The notes beneath the pieces are model-generated. The model was given only the letters and a program-made list of their open reading frames with translations. It did not search any database and was not told the origin of the DNA. A DNA stretch of 14,771 nucleotides from CAZJOD01 sp964547525. GTDB taxonomy: Bacteria; Bacillota; Clostridia; JAAYHZ01. The position numbers and the translations under genes are program-made. Location of the stretch: contig CAZJOD010000100.1 of the NCBI GenBank assembly GCA_964547525.1, positions 1-14,771 of the forward strand. Reading direction: 5' to 3'. The stretch's first letter is position 1. Every line of letters starts with the position of its first letter. Below, piece after piece: positions 7,905-14,771 of the stretch.

Positions 7905-7908
7905 CGCC

Positions 7909-7949
7909 GACCCGAGGCCGTTAGATGTGGCCTTGGGTCTTATTTTTTG
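7909..7949 (+). terminator. Rho-independent terminator of the DUF5320-like gene
   Basis: GACCCGAGGCC (7909-7919) and GGCCTTGGGTC (7929-7939) form an 11-bp GC-rich stem with one G-U pair and a 9-base loop. It is followed immediately by TTATTTTTT. This is a classic intrinsic terminator, separating the small gene from the FAD oxidoreductase downstream. Confidence 0.9.
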
Positions 7950-7973
7950 ATAAGTTTTGATATGCGGTTCATA

Positions 7974-8002
7974 TTCACTTGTTTTTATAGTAAAAATATA
8001 GT
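7974..8002 (+). promoter_or_regulatory. Candidate promoter of the FAD oxidoreductase gene
   Basis: TTCACT (7974-7979, 4/6), a 17-base spacer and TATAGT (7997-8002, 5/6). A weaker alternative with TTTACT at 8053-8058 and TATAAA at 8077-8082 lies closer to the gene. A promoter is expected here because a strong terminator ends just upstream; which one is used is not clear. Confidence 0.35.
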
Positions 8003-8131
8003 AATGTTAAAAGGAAAATGATTGATAAGATATAGAAATTGCGGTTCAAATTTTTACTTCCGGTTTGTTTATATGATATAAAGTATGTCAAATATAAAGG
8101 TCAAGTAACTTATTTATTGGAGGTTAATGTA

Positions 8132-9904
8132 ATGGCGATTGAAGCTTTAAAAGAAGTTAAACATATTGTTGATTTTTGTGTGGTAGGAGGAGGTTTAGCC
8201 GGACTTTGTGCTGCGGTTGCAGCGGCAAGGCACGGCGTAAAAGTGGCACTTGTACAGGATCGTCCTGTCTTAGGAGGCAATGCTTCATCAGAAATCAGAA
8301 TGTGGACTATGGGGTGCCATGGAAAAAATAATAGAGAAACGGGAATTCTTGAGGAAATATTACTTGAAAACATGTATCGCAATCCACATAAAAATTTTTC
8401 CATATGGGACAGTATTCTATATGAAAAGGCCGCATTTGAACCTAATATAACATTACTTCTTAATACAAGCTGTAACGGATTGACAATGGAATGTAATAAG
8501 ATAAAAAGCGTTAGATGCTGGCAGCTTACCAATTATACATGGCATACAATATATGCGGACTATTTTGCAGATTGTTCAGGAGATAGCATTCTCGCCCCTT
8601 TAAGTGGTGCGGAGTTCAGAGTGGGCAGAGAAGCCGCTTCTGAATTCGGTGAGGACATTGCTCCGGAAGTTGCTGATAAAAAAACGATGGGAATGACATG
8701 TCTTATACAAGCAAGAGAGACACAAAGACCTGTGAAGTTTATTCCTCCCGAATGGGCTTTGAAAATTGACAGGGAAGATATGCTGCCCTTTCGTGATCAT
8801 GATTTGAGTGTTTGCAGTACTAATTATTGGTGGATGGAACTAGGTGGAACAAAAGACAGTATCCATGATACCGAGGTGCTTCGTGATGATCTTTTAAAGC
8901 TGGCATTCGGTGTTTGGGATCATATTAAGAATTGTGGAGATCATGGTGCTGATAATTGGGAGCTGGAATGGGTAGGGTTTTTACCGGGGAAAAGGGAAAG
9001 CAGACGCTATGTAGGAGATCATATTTTGACACAAAATGACGTCAGAGCCGAGGGCAGGTTTGAAGACTTGGTGGCATACGGCGGGTGGTCTATGGACGAC
9101 CACCATCCCGACGGTTTTAATTACCCAGGTCAGCCGACTATATTTCATCCGGCACCTGCACCCTATGGTATCCCTTACAGATGCTTGTATTCTAAAAACA
9201 TTGAAAATTTGTATTTCGCAGGTAGAAATATCAGTACCACTCATGCCGCTTTAAGCTCAACGCGGGTAATGGCAACCTGTGCAGTTCTAGGTCAAGCCGT
9301 AGGAACAGCGGTATCTATAGCGGTTAAAATAAAAATATCGCCTCGAGATGTTTATAAAGATAAAATCAGTGAATTGAAACAGACTTTAATGGACGACGAC
9401 TGCTATCTACCATGGAATAAAAGAGCTGTAAGTAATATGACATTAATGGCAAAACTATCGGCTGATGATGGTGACCCTGAAGCATTAAGAAACGGTTTGG
9501 ATAGGCCGATTGGTGACGAAGATAACGGCTGGCATGGTAAAATCGGATCATCTGTAAAGTATGAGTTTAATGAGCCTGTTATGATAAACGAATGTAGGTT
9601 CACATTTGATAGTGACCTCGAAAGAGAAAGCTGTACAGGATATAGAGGTCTTCATACTTTCCCCATGATATGTAATAAGTACTTGAATATGGAACCTTTC
9701 GGATTTCCCCAAACATTAGTCAAATCTTTTGTATTGGAATATAAAGATGAAAACGGTGTATGGAAATTATTAAGGGAAGTTTCAGATAATCGTCAAAGAT
9801 ATTTAAAAATTAAGATTAATGTAAAAGCCAAAGCTATTAGATTTATTCCTATAAAGACATGGGGTTCGGATAAAGTCCATGTATTTTCATGGGATTTAAA
9901 ATGA
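8132..9904 (+). CDS. FAD-dependent oxidoreductase (FAD_oxidored type) with C-terminal beta-sandwich-like domain
   Basis: A 590-residue protein. Residues 13-45 are a dinucleotide-binding Rossmann motif (DFCVVGGGLAGLCAAVAAAR, then a strand ending KVALVQDR), followed by LGGNASSEIR (47-56), typical of the FAD_oxidored group. FADCSGDS (145-152) and LYFAGRNISTTHAALSSTR (360-378) complete the FAD site; PGKRESRRYVGDHILTQNDV (285-304) is another group hallmark. Residues about 430-590 form an appended domain with discoidin/carbohydrate-binding-like features (SSVKYEFNEPVMINECRFTF, VKSFVLEYKDENGVWKLL). The substrate is unknown; such proteins often occur in sugar-catabolism loci, so oxidation or reduction of a sugar or glycoside is plausible. 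No signal peptide is visible. ATG 8132 is chosen because GGAGG at 8119-8123 precedes it and the Rossmann strand begins normally after it; an upstream in-frame TTG at 8039 would add 31 unrelated residues. Confidence 0.85.
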   Translation: MAIEALKEVKHIVDFCVVGGGLAGLCAAVAAARHGVKVALVQDRPVLGGNASSEIRMWTMGCHGKNNRETGILEEILLENMYRNPHKNFSIWDSILYEKAAFEPNITLLLNTSCNGLTMECNKIKSVRCWQLTNYTWHTIYADYFADCSGDSILAPLSGAEFRVGREAASEFGEDIAPEVADKKTMGMTCLIQARETQRPVKFIPPEWALKIDREDMLPFRDHDLSVCSTNYWWMELGGTKDSIHDTEVLRDDLLKLAFGVWDHIKNCGDHGADNWELEWVGFLPGKRESRRYVGDHILTQNDVRAEGRFEDLVAYGGWSMDDHHPDGFNYPGQPTIFHPAPAPYGIPYRCLYSKNIENLYFAGRNISTTHAALSSTRVMATCAVLGQAVGTAVSIAVKIKISPRDVYKDKISELKQTLMDDDCYLPWNKRAVSNMTLMAKLSADDGDPEALRNGLDRPIGDEDNGWHGKIGSSVKYEFNEPVMINECRFTFDSDLERESCTGYRGLHTFPMICNKYLNMEPFGFPQTLVKSFVLEYKDENGVWKLLREVSDNRQRYLKIKINVKAKAIRFIPIKTWGSDKVHVFSWDLK

Positions 9905-10049
9905 TCGCATAAGCTCATAAACTGAACTGTAAATAACTACTTAACTCAAGTTTGGCATACGGTTATTTTAGAAATAGGGTAATCATATAATATATTACAT
10001 AATAAATTAATATACCGGGATACATTTACAATTACACTTGTTTTATACC

Positions 10050-10078
10050 TTAACCGATGATATTATTAATAGTATAAA
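10050..10078 (+). promoter_or_regulatory. Promoter of the half-kinase/PASTA gene
   Basis: TTAACC (10050-10055, 4/6), an exact 17-base spacer and TATAAA (10073-10078, 5/6). Transcription would start near 10085, only about 17 bases before the ATG at 10102. This short leader has just a weak ribosome binding site (AGG at 10090-10092), suggesting modest expression. The rest of 9905-10101 shows nothing else I can support. Confidence 0.5.
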
Positions 10079-10101
10079 ATGACATACACAGGCGTGATAA
10101 T

Positions 10102-11325
10102 ATGATTTTTAATGATGATCGGGTACCGAAGGATTTATGTTTTAATTGTATGAAGATTAAAAACGGTGAACGCGTCTGCCCCAATTGCGGTTATGTTAAC
10201 AAGAAGCAATCCCGGAAAAAAGAATTACTTCGACAAGGAGATATACTAAACAACCGTTTTATAATCGGTAAGGTTTTATGTGTAGAAACGGATTATATCG
10301 CATATATAGCATATGATAATTCTTTAATGCACAAAATTATTATAAAAGAATATTATCCTCATAAATTGGTACAACGTAATTGTAACATGTCAATGTCGCT
10401 AAAACTTAAAATGCGTAAGTCAAAGTTTAAGAATGGATTGGACAACTTTTTATCCGAAGCGGTTACACTCACAAAAAATGCCGGCTCACAAAATGTTGAG
10501 TCTGCTTATCAAATAATTAATAAGAATAATACCGCATATATAATTTTGGAATACAACGAAAAAAATGTACAGTATATTAGTTCTAATAAGAATTTTAAAG
10601 ACTTTAAAACTATGATACATAATATACCAAAAGGCATTATGGTATTATTCTTTTTAATAATGATTGTGTTTATCATATTTTTATCAAGCATACTAGAAAG
10701 TACAAAAATGCCGCAGGTAATCGGTATGCAATATGATAATGCCGTATATCTGTTAGAATCATTAAACATAAGGTATGAGACAATATCGGTATTCAGTCCT
10801 AAAGATATACCGAACTTAGTAATAGGACAAGAAATTCCTGAAGGAACAATCATAAATAAAAAGAATTCACCTGTAACAATAATCAGAAATTTCACATTTA
10901 CAATTCCTCGCCTGATTAACAGAACCGTAGATTATGCCGTTGATGTTTTGGAAAATGACGGTTACGCATATAAAGTCATACCTGTTATGAACGCAGAATA
11001 TAGTCCGGACAGAGTTATAGATCAAAAACCGGAACCGGGCAATTATCCTGCAAATAACCATATTTTAGTAATGCTATATGTGTCTGAAGCGGTACCTATG
11101 CCTAAGATTGTAGGAATACCATATTATGATGCGATTCGATCGTTACAGGAATTTAATATTTTATATGATGTAGATATTGTCTGTGATATAGAAAAAACGG
11201 ATAATATAATAATTTTTCAAACTCCGGAACCCGGAATATTTGTAGTAAATTTTGAAGATAGAGTAACTATAACCGTTAATGACCATGATTTGATTAATGT
11301 CGAAGCGGATATTAATGACCGGTGA
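10102..11325 (+). CDS. Membrane protein: zinc ribbon, kinase N-lobe remnant, transmembrane helix, three PASTA domains
   Basis: A 407-residue protein. Residues 13-29 are a zinc ribbon (Cys13, Cys16, Cys26, Cys29; CFNC...CPNCG). Residues about 46-157 match the N-lobe of the Ser/Thr kinases found with such zinc ribbons: NRFIIGKVL, IIIKEYYPHKLVQRN with Lys82 at the ATP-contacting Lys position, FLSEAVTL with Glu119 as the C-helix Glu, and a hinge-like AYIILEY (145-151). The glycine-rich loop has lost its glycines (LCVETDYIAY, 59-68), and the whole C-lobe (HRD, DFG, APE) is missing. Residues about 177-197 are a transmembrane helix. Three PASTA domains follow (about 203-262, 266-328, 332-393), expected outside the cell, where PASTA domains sense muropeptides or beta-lactams. 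A phosphotransferase is excluded by the missing catalytic lobe. A sensor or scaffold is more likely. The frame is intact throughout, so this is not a simple frameshift remnant. Confidence 0.85.
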   Translation: MIFNDDRVPKDLCFNCMKIKNGERVCPNCGYVNKKQSRKKELLRQGDILNNRFIIGKVLCVETDYIAYIAYDNSLMHKIIIKEYYPHKLVQRNCNMSMSLKLKMRKSKFKNGLDNFLSEAVTLTKNAGSQNVESAYQIINKNNTAYIILEYNEKNVQYISSNKNFKDFKTMIHNIPKGIMVLFFLIMIVFIIFLSSILESTKMPQVIGMQYDNAVYLLESLNIRYETISVFSPKDIPNLVIGQEIPEGTIINKKNSPVTIIRNFTFTIPRLINRTVDYAVDVLENDGYAYKVIPVMNAEYSPDRVIDQKPEPGNYPANNHILVMLYVSEAVPMPKIVGIPYYDAIRSLQEFNILYDVDIVCDIEKTDNIIIFQTPEPGIFVVNFEDRVTITVNDHDLINVEADINDR

Positions 11326-11588
11326 ATTCCATGTGTTAAAACCGACATATTTTATATCAGGTATGTAAAGCAGTATAAACCTATTTAACGATTTATAAAA
11401 TTTATACTAAACTTCATTTACATCAAATTGTGGTCGATAGTTACGGCTTTATGTTTATGTTTTTTAATGTAGTAAAAAGAGTTATTAAAGTTAAAAACAA
11501 ATCAAAATATAAATCATGATCCCTTATACTCTGTTATAATGAATTGGATATAAATCGTTATACTATAAAACTGCAATGGAGGGTGAAT
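11326..11588. other. Intergenic region, 263 bases, AT-rich
   Basis: Apart from the extended -10 at 11532-11540 and the ribosome binding site of the next gene, I see no small ORF with a ribosome binding site, no riboswitch-like structure and no clear terminator after the half-kinase gene. Confidence 0.5.
11532..11540 (+). promoter_or_regulatory. Extended -10 promoter of the beta-propeller gene
   Basis: TGTTATAAT gives a perfect TATAAT (11535-11540) preceded by TGn, an extended -10 element. This would compensate for the absence of a recognisable -35 box near 11512-11517. The expected start is near 11547, leaving a leader of about 40 bases to the ATG at 11589. Confidence 0.5.
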
Positions 11589-13376
11589 ATGAGTTATATG
11601 TATCTTGAAAAACCGTGCAGAAATTATTGTTTCAGAGCAAGTATGTTGTTTATAGATCCAAAAGACGGCTGTGAAAAAGTGATTCTTTCGTCATATGTAG
11701 CAGGAGGAACAGGTGAATTGATAATTATTGATCCTGAAACAGGCGAAGGTGAAACTCTAGTGATTCCGGGAGACAGTGGAGCGTATGCTTTATTGGTTCT
11801 TGACAATAAACTGTTAGTGGGAACATGTGGGCGGTTCGGTTATTTACACAGGTTGGATTTGTGCAACCGGCAGTGGGATTCGTCTTTAAAATGTGACGGA
11901 ATTACTTACATATGGGATATAGCATTAGCGTCGGACGGTTATGTCTACGGAGGAACATATCCCGGTTGTGCACTTCTTAGATATGATCCCGTGCATCATA
12001 CTTTAACCAATTTAGGGCCGATGACGAAATATGAAGAAAATTTATACAGCAGAAATATATTTACTCCGGTTAAAGGAAAAGTTTACATGAATTGCGGTAT
12101 GGCAAAGACATGTATAGGTGTATATGATATTGATAAAGATACGATGAGTCAGGTATTGCCTGGTTGCCGTATTATAAGAGCAACCGAACAAGTGATTATT
12201 TTGGATACACCGGCAGGAGAAAAAACGGTTGATGCAAAAACTTTCGAAGAAGTATCCGATATTTATACAGCCCCCGAAATTTTAGAAAATGACTATCGAT
12301 TACCTGTTCCATCCGGTTTTCTTTTAAAAACGAGTAAGGGAAAGTTATTCGGTTTATGCGGTCAAAGGTATTTTATAATTGATAAAAACGATATAAAACC
12401 AACTTTTTATAACATACCGGGCTCTCCTCCGGCTACAGAAATATTCGCCATGACAGTGGATGATGAAGGTATGATCTACGGAGCTACCGGTCTTGGTGGA
12501 ACCATGTTCACATATGATCCTAAAACCAATCAATACTACAATTCGGACATATTAACTGCAAGAGCGGGTGGAGAAGCGTATGGTGTGGTTGCGCATGAAG
12601 ATAAAGTATATTTTACTCTGTATTCCGGTGGAGAGCATGTTGTTTATGATCCTAAAAAAGAATGGAATAGAAATGACAATATCAACCCTAAAACAATTAA
12701 AAAAATAGGTCCCGAATACATTAGGCCGCAAGCAAGATCTTTTTTAGGGCCTGATAATAATATATGGACGGGATGGATAGCTAAATACGGGTCTTACGGA
12801 TCTGCAATTTCTGAAATCAACACAAAAACATTTGAGGTAAGACTATTTTCAGAATTAATTAAAGATCAGGGTATAGGTTCCATTACCGGTGATGATGAAC
12901 ATATTTATTTCACAACCAACGGGTCCGGTAACGGGCTGAAAGCTAAAACCGAAGGATTTTATTTAGTTAAGATGGATAAAAACGGTTTGATTAAAGATAA
13001 GATTTCATTTGAAAAGGGCGTGCAATTGGCATATGTTTATTATTCACAAGGCAAATTGTATTTATTCATATTACATAATAAGGAAAGCAATCTGTTTATA
13101 TATAATGCGAATAATATGGAATTAATAAGCTGTCAAACAATTGATTATTTACCAAGCAGAATTGTTCAAGGTAAACAAGATGATTTATTAGTGGTCGCTA
13201 GAAAAATGAAAAATTCCGAACCGGTTTCGATTTTAGCCATAGCAAATTCAGCCGATTTTTCGATAAAAAGGGAAGCGGTTATACCCGGTGTTACTGCAGC
13301 CATCTGTTATAACAAAGTTGACGGTTATATTTATTTTGCTCATCATACAGAATTGTATAGAATGGATTATGAATAA
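11589..13376 (+). CDS. Beta-propeller (WD40/YVTN/SMP-30-like) protein, function unknown
   Basis: A 595-residue protein made of repeated beta-propeller-like blades. Each has a strand, an aspartate/glycine turn, a VYxxT/YG strand and a YDP or ID strand end. Examples are DGYVYGGTYPGCALLRYDP (116-134), GKVYMNCG...IGVYDIDKDT (163-185), EGMIYGATGLGGTMFTYDP (293-311), DKVYFTLYSGGEHVVYDP (338-355), DNNIWTGWIAKYGSYGSAIS (389-408) and EHIYFTTNGSGNG (437-449). More than six blades are suggested, perhaps one large or two stacked propellers. There is no signal peptide. Relatives include sugar-lactone hydrolases, oligogalacturonate lyases and pure binding scaffolds; I see no decisive catalytic motif. It follows the carbohydrate genes, which makes a sugar-related role plausible but unproven. 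ATG 11589 is chosen because GGAGGG at 11578-11583 lies just upstream; an in-frame TTG at 11544 lies at the promoter and is rejected. Confidence 0.75.
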   Translation: MSYMYLEKPCRNYCFRASMLFIDPKDGCEKVILSSYVAGGTGELIIIDPETGEGETLVIPGDSGAYALLVLDNKLLVGTCGRFGYLHRLDLCNRQWDSSLKCDGITYIWDIALASDGYVYGGTYPGCALLRYDPVHHTLTNLGPMTKYEENLYSRNIFTPVKGKVYMNCGMAKTCIGVYDIDKDTMSQVLPGCRIIRATEQVIILDTPAGEKTVDAKTFEEVSDIYTAPEILENDYRLPVPSGFLLKTSKGKLFGLCGQRYFIIDKNDIKPTFYNIPGSPPATEIFAMTVDDEGMIYGATGLGGTMFTYDPKTNQYYNSDILTARAGGEAYGVVAHEDKVYFTLYSGGEHVVYDPKKEWNRNDNINPKTIKKIGPEYIRPQARSFLGPDNNIWTGWIAKYGSYGSAISEINTKTFEVRLFSELIKDQGIGSITGDDEHIYFTTNGSGNGLKAKTEGFYLVKMDKNGLIKDKISFEKGVQLAYVYYSQGKLYLFILHNKESNLFIYNANNMELISCQTIDYLPSRIVQGKQDDLLVVARKMKNSEPVSILAIANSADFSIKREAVIPGVTAAICYNKVDGYIYFAHHTELYRMDYE

Positions 13377-13715
13377 AACATTTAGATATATTAGTTTACA
13401 GAATTAACCCTTATCATCTTCATGTCCTTAAAATAATAACTTTATTGAGATATCTTTTAATCCGAATATAAATTAAAAGGTATCTCAATATTCTACTTAA
13501 AATAATTACTTTTTTAATTATAATAATTCTACCAATAATGTAATTATGAGAAGTAATGGGTCATAAATAAGAATAATTAAAATATAAAAGAGGACACTAA
13601 ATAAGACTATATTACGACATAATTACTTTCTATTAAAATTAGTAAGAATCATAAATTAAGATTTGTTTTATATATAAAATTTAATATCAATTCAATGAAT
13701 GGCAAGGTGTTAAAA
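13377..13715. other. AT-rich intergenic region before selO
   Basis: This 339-base stretch carries a long hairpin at 13443-13490 and the selO ribosome binding site AAGGTG at 13704-13709. The remainder is extremely AT-rich. Several TATA-like strings are present, but none has a convincing -35 partner, so I do not call a selO promoter. No RNA gene or small ORF is evident. Confidence 0.5.
13443..13490. terminator. Long AT-rich hairpin, probable terminator of the beta-propeller gene
   Basis: A 19-bp stem (13443-13461 with 13472-13490) has a single G-U pair and a 10-base loop (CCGAATATAA). It starts 67 bases after the beta-propeller stop. The T-run comes late (TTTTTT at about 13509-13514) rather than directly after the stem, so it may act as a transcript stabiliser as much as a terminator. 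Confidence 0.55.
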
Positions 13716-14771
13716 ATGACAGATATAAATACTATCGGACAAGCAAAATGGAATTGGGATAACAGTTACTCTCGTTTACCAAGAATCTTTTTTACTAATA
13801 CCAACCCTACCCCTGTACAATCACCAAAATTAGTAGTTTTAAACCGGATGTTGGCAGTGTCTTTAGGATTAAATACACAGAATCTACAAAGTGAAGAAGG
13901 TGTGGATGTGTTTGCAGGAAATAAAATCCCCGTAGGTTCCGTCCCAATCGCTCAAGCATATGCAGGTCATCAATTCGGGCATTTTACGATATTAGGTGAC
14001 GGGCGGGCAATATTACTTGGTGAACATATAAATCCCGCCGGTGAGCGGTTTGATGTCCAACTTAAGGGGTCGGGTAGAACGCCCTATTCAAGGGGTGGAG
14101 ACGGTAGAGCGGTATTAGGACCGATGCTTCGTGAATATATTATAAGTGAAGCCATGTATGCGTTAGGTATAGCAACCACACGAAGCCTTGCTGTTGTTAC
14201 AACAGGTGAGCCGGTATATCGTGAGACGGTACAACAAGGTGCGATATTAACCAGGATTGCGGCAAGCCACATACGTGTAGGAACCTTTCAATACGCATCC
14301 GCTCGAGGAAGCGTAGGGGATCTTAAAGTATTGGCGGATTATACACTGAAAAGGCATTTCCCATATGTTGATGATACCGAAAGCCGTTATTTGTCATTAC
14401 TCAAAGAAGTAATAAAACGGCAAGCCGAGTTAATTGCCAAATGGCAGTCGGTTGGTTTCATTCATGGAGTTATGAATACCGATAACATGGCATTAAGCGG
14501 TGAAACAATAGATTACGGACCTTGTGCATTTATGGATGCTTACGACCCTGATACTGTGTTCAGTTCCATAGATTACCACGGTAGATATGCATACGGTAAC
14601 CAGCCGGATATTGCGGTATGGAATCTTGCGAGATTTGCAGAAACCTTACTGCCGTTACTACATGATGAACAAGATGACGCCATAGATATTGCCAAAGGTG
14701 CAATATCTGAATTTACACAATTGTATAAGTGTAATTGGTTGAGGGGTATGAGATCCAAATTAGGGATATAT
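13716..14771 (+). CDS. selO: SelO/YdiU family protein adenylyltransferase (AMPylase), 3'-partial
   Basis: 352 codons are open to the right edge with no stop. The full family length is about 480-490 residues or more, so the C-terminal quarter or more is outside. Motifs are intact: VPIAQAYAGHQFGHFTILGDGRA (76-98), FDVQLKGSGRTPYSRGGDGRA (112-132) with Lys117 as the ATP-binding Lys, MLREYIISEAMYALGIATTR (137-156), and HGVMNTDNMALSGETIDYGP (250-269) with Asp256, Asn257 and Asp266 spaced exactly as the active-site Asp/Asn/Asp of Pseudomonas SelO. SelO has an inverted-nucleotide pseudokinase fold that transfers AMP to Ser/Thr/Tyr of target proteins and has been tied to redox homeostasis. The ATG at 13716 is preceded by AAGGTG (13704-13709). 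It is probably an independent unit, separated from the beta-propeller gene by a hairpin. The C-terminal Cys/Sec position of the family lies outside the window. Confidence 0.93.
   Translation, partial: MTDINTIGQAKWNWDNSYSRLPRIFFTNTNPTPVQSPKLVVLNRMLAVSLGLNTQNLQSEEGVDVFAGNKIPVGSVPIAQAYAGHQFGHFTILGDGRAILLGEHINPAGERFDVQLKGSGRTPYSRGGDGRAVLGPMLREYIISEAMYALGIATTRSLAVVTTGEPVYRETVQQGAILTRIAASHIRVGTFQYASARGSVGDLKVLADYTLKRHFPYVDDTESRYLSLLKEVIKRQAELIAKWQSVGFIHGVMNTDNMALSGETIDYGPCAFMDAYDPDTVFSSIDYHGRYAYGNQPDIAVWNLARFAETLLPLLHDEQDDAIDIAKGAISEFTQLYKCNWLRGMRSKLGIY

Noticed and set aside
8039..8131. Upstream TTG extension of the FAD oxidoreductase
   Set aside because: No ribosome binding site at the TTG; GGAGG precedes the ATG at 8132 and the Rossmann motif begins properly after it.
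8110..8532. 140-codon open frame on the minus strand
   Set aside because: Antisense shadow of the FAD-binding region; composition not protein-like.
10509..10895. Hydrophobic 128-codon frame on the minus strand
   Set aside because: Its apparent membrane segments arise from AT-rich antisense of the half-kinase gene; no independent support.
11544..11588. Upstream TTG extension of the beta-propeller protein
   Set aside because: The TTG falls at the predicted transcription start; GGAGGG precedes the ATG at 11589.
13501..13635. Similar strings ATAATTACTTTTTTAATT and ATAATTACTTTCTATTAA before selO
   Set aside because: Short, AT-only similarity expected by chance; no regular spacing or further copies, so not called a repeat.
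1..14771. CRISPR arrays, tRNA/rRNA genes, insertion sequences, phage genes
   Set aside because: None seen on reading: no regularly spaced repeats, no tRNA-like TTCRANYC/cloverleaf set, no transposase or integrase frames.

Overview
The window is AT-rich (roughly mid-30s % GC by eye). Genes have strong GGAGG-type ribosome binding sites and sigma-A-like promoters. The gene content (a DUF5320-type glycine-rich protein, a zinc-ribbon/kinase-like/PASTA protein, a Listeria-Bacteroides repeat protein) suggests an anaerobic low-GC Bacillota, most likely class Clostridia. I cannot name a genus. One 10-N assembly gap lies at 140-149.

Layout. (1) 1-1399, plus: 3' part of a cysteine-peptidase-like protein with a Listeria-Bacteroides repeat, broken by the gap. 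(2) 1588-6120, minus: a two-gene operon with a very large heparinase II/III-family polysaccharide lyase first, then an uncharacterised protein built from an internal duplication. (3) 6377-7375, plus: a close YiaK/DlgD relative (2,3-diketo-L-gulonate reductase family), divergent from the lyase operon. (4) 7493-7810: a DUF5320-like small protein with a consensus promoter flanked by two related operator-like palindromes, closed by a strong terminator. (5) 8132-9904: an FAD-dependent oxidoreductase with a C-terminal beta-sandwich-like extension. (6) 10102-11325: a membrane protein with a zinc ribbon, only the N-lobe of a Ser/Thr kinase, one membrane helix and three PASTA domains. (7) 11589-13376: a beta-propeller protein. 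(8) 13716 to the end: a SelO/YdiU pseudokinase-fold AMPylase, truncated by the window edge.

How they may work together (inference): the lyase, the DlgD-type reductase, the FAD enzyme and the beta-propeller protein look like an accessory carbohydrate locus for uronic-acid-containing or otherwise oxidised sugars. None of the complete enzymes shows a signal peptide, so this chemistry appears to be intracellular, acting on imported oligosaccharides. No transporter or dedicated regulator is visible here. The DUF5320, half-kinase and SelO genes look like independent single-gene units. The most unusual items are the kinase N-lobe/PASTA protein, the twin-operator promoter at 7417-7464, and the duplicated hypothetical protein co-transcribed with the lyase.
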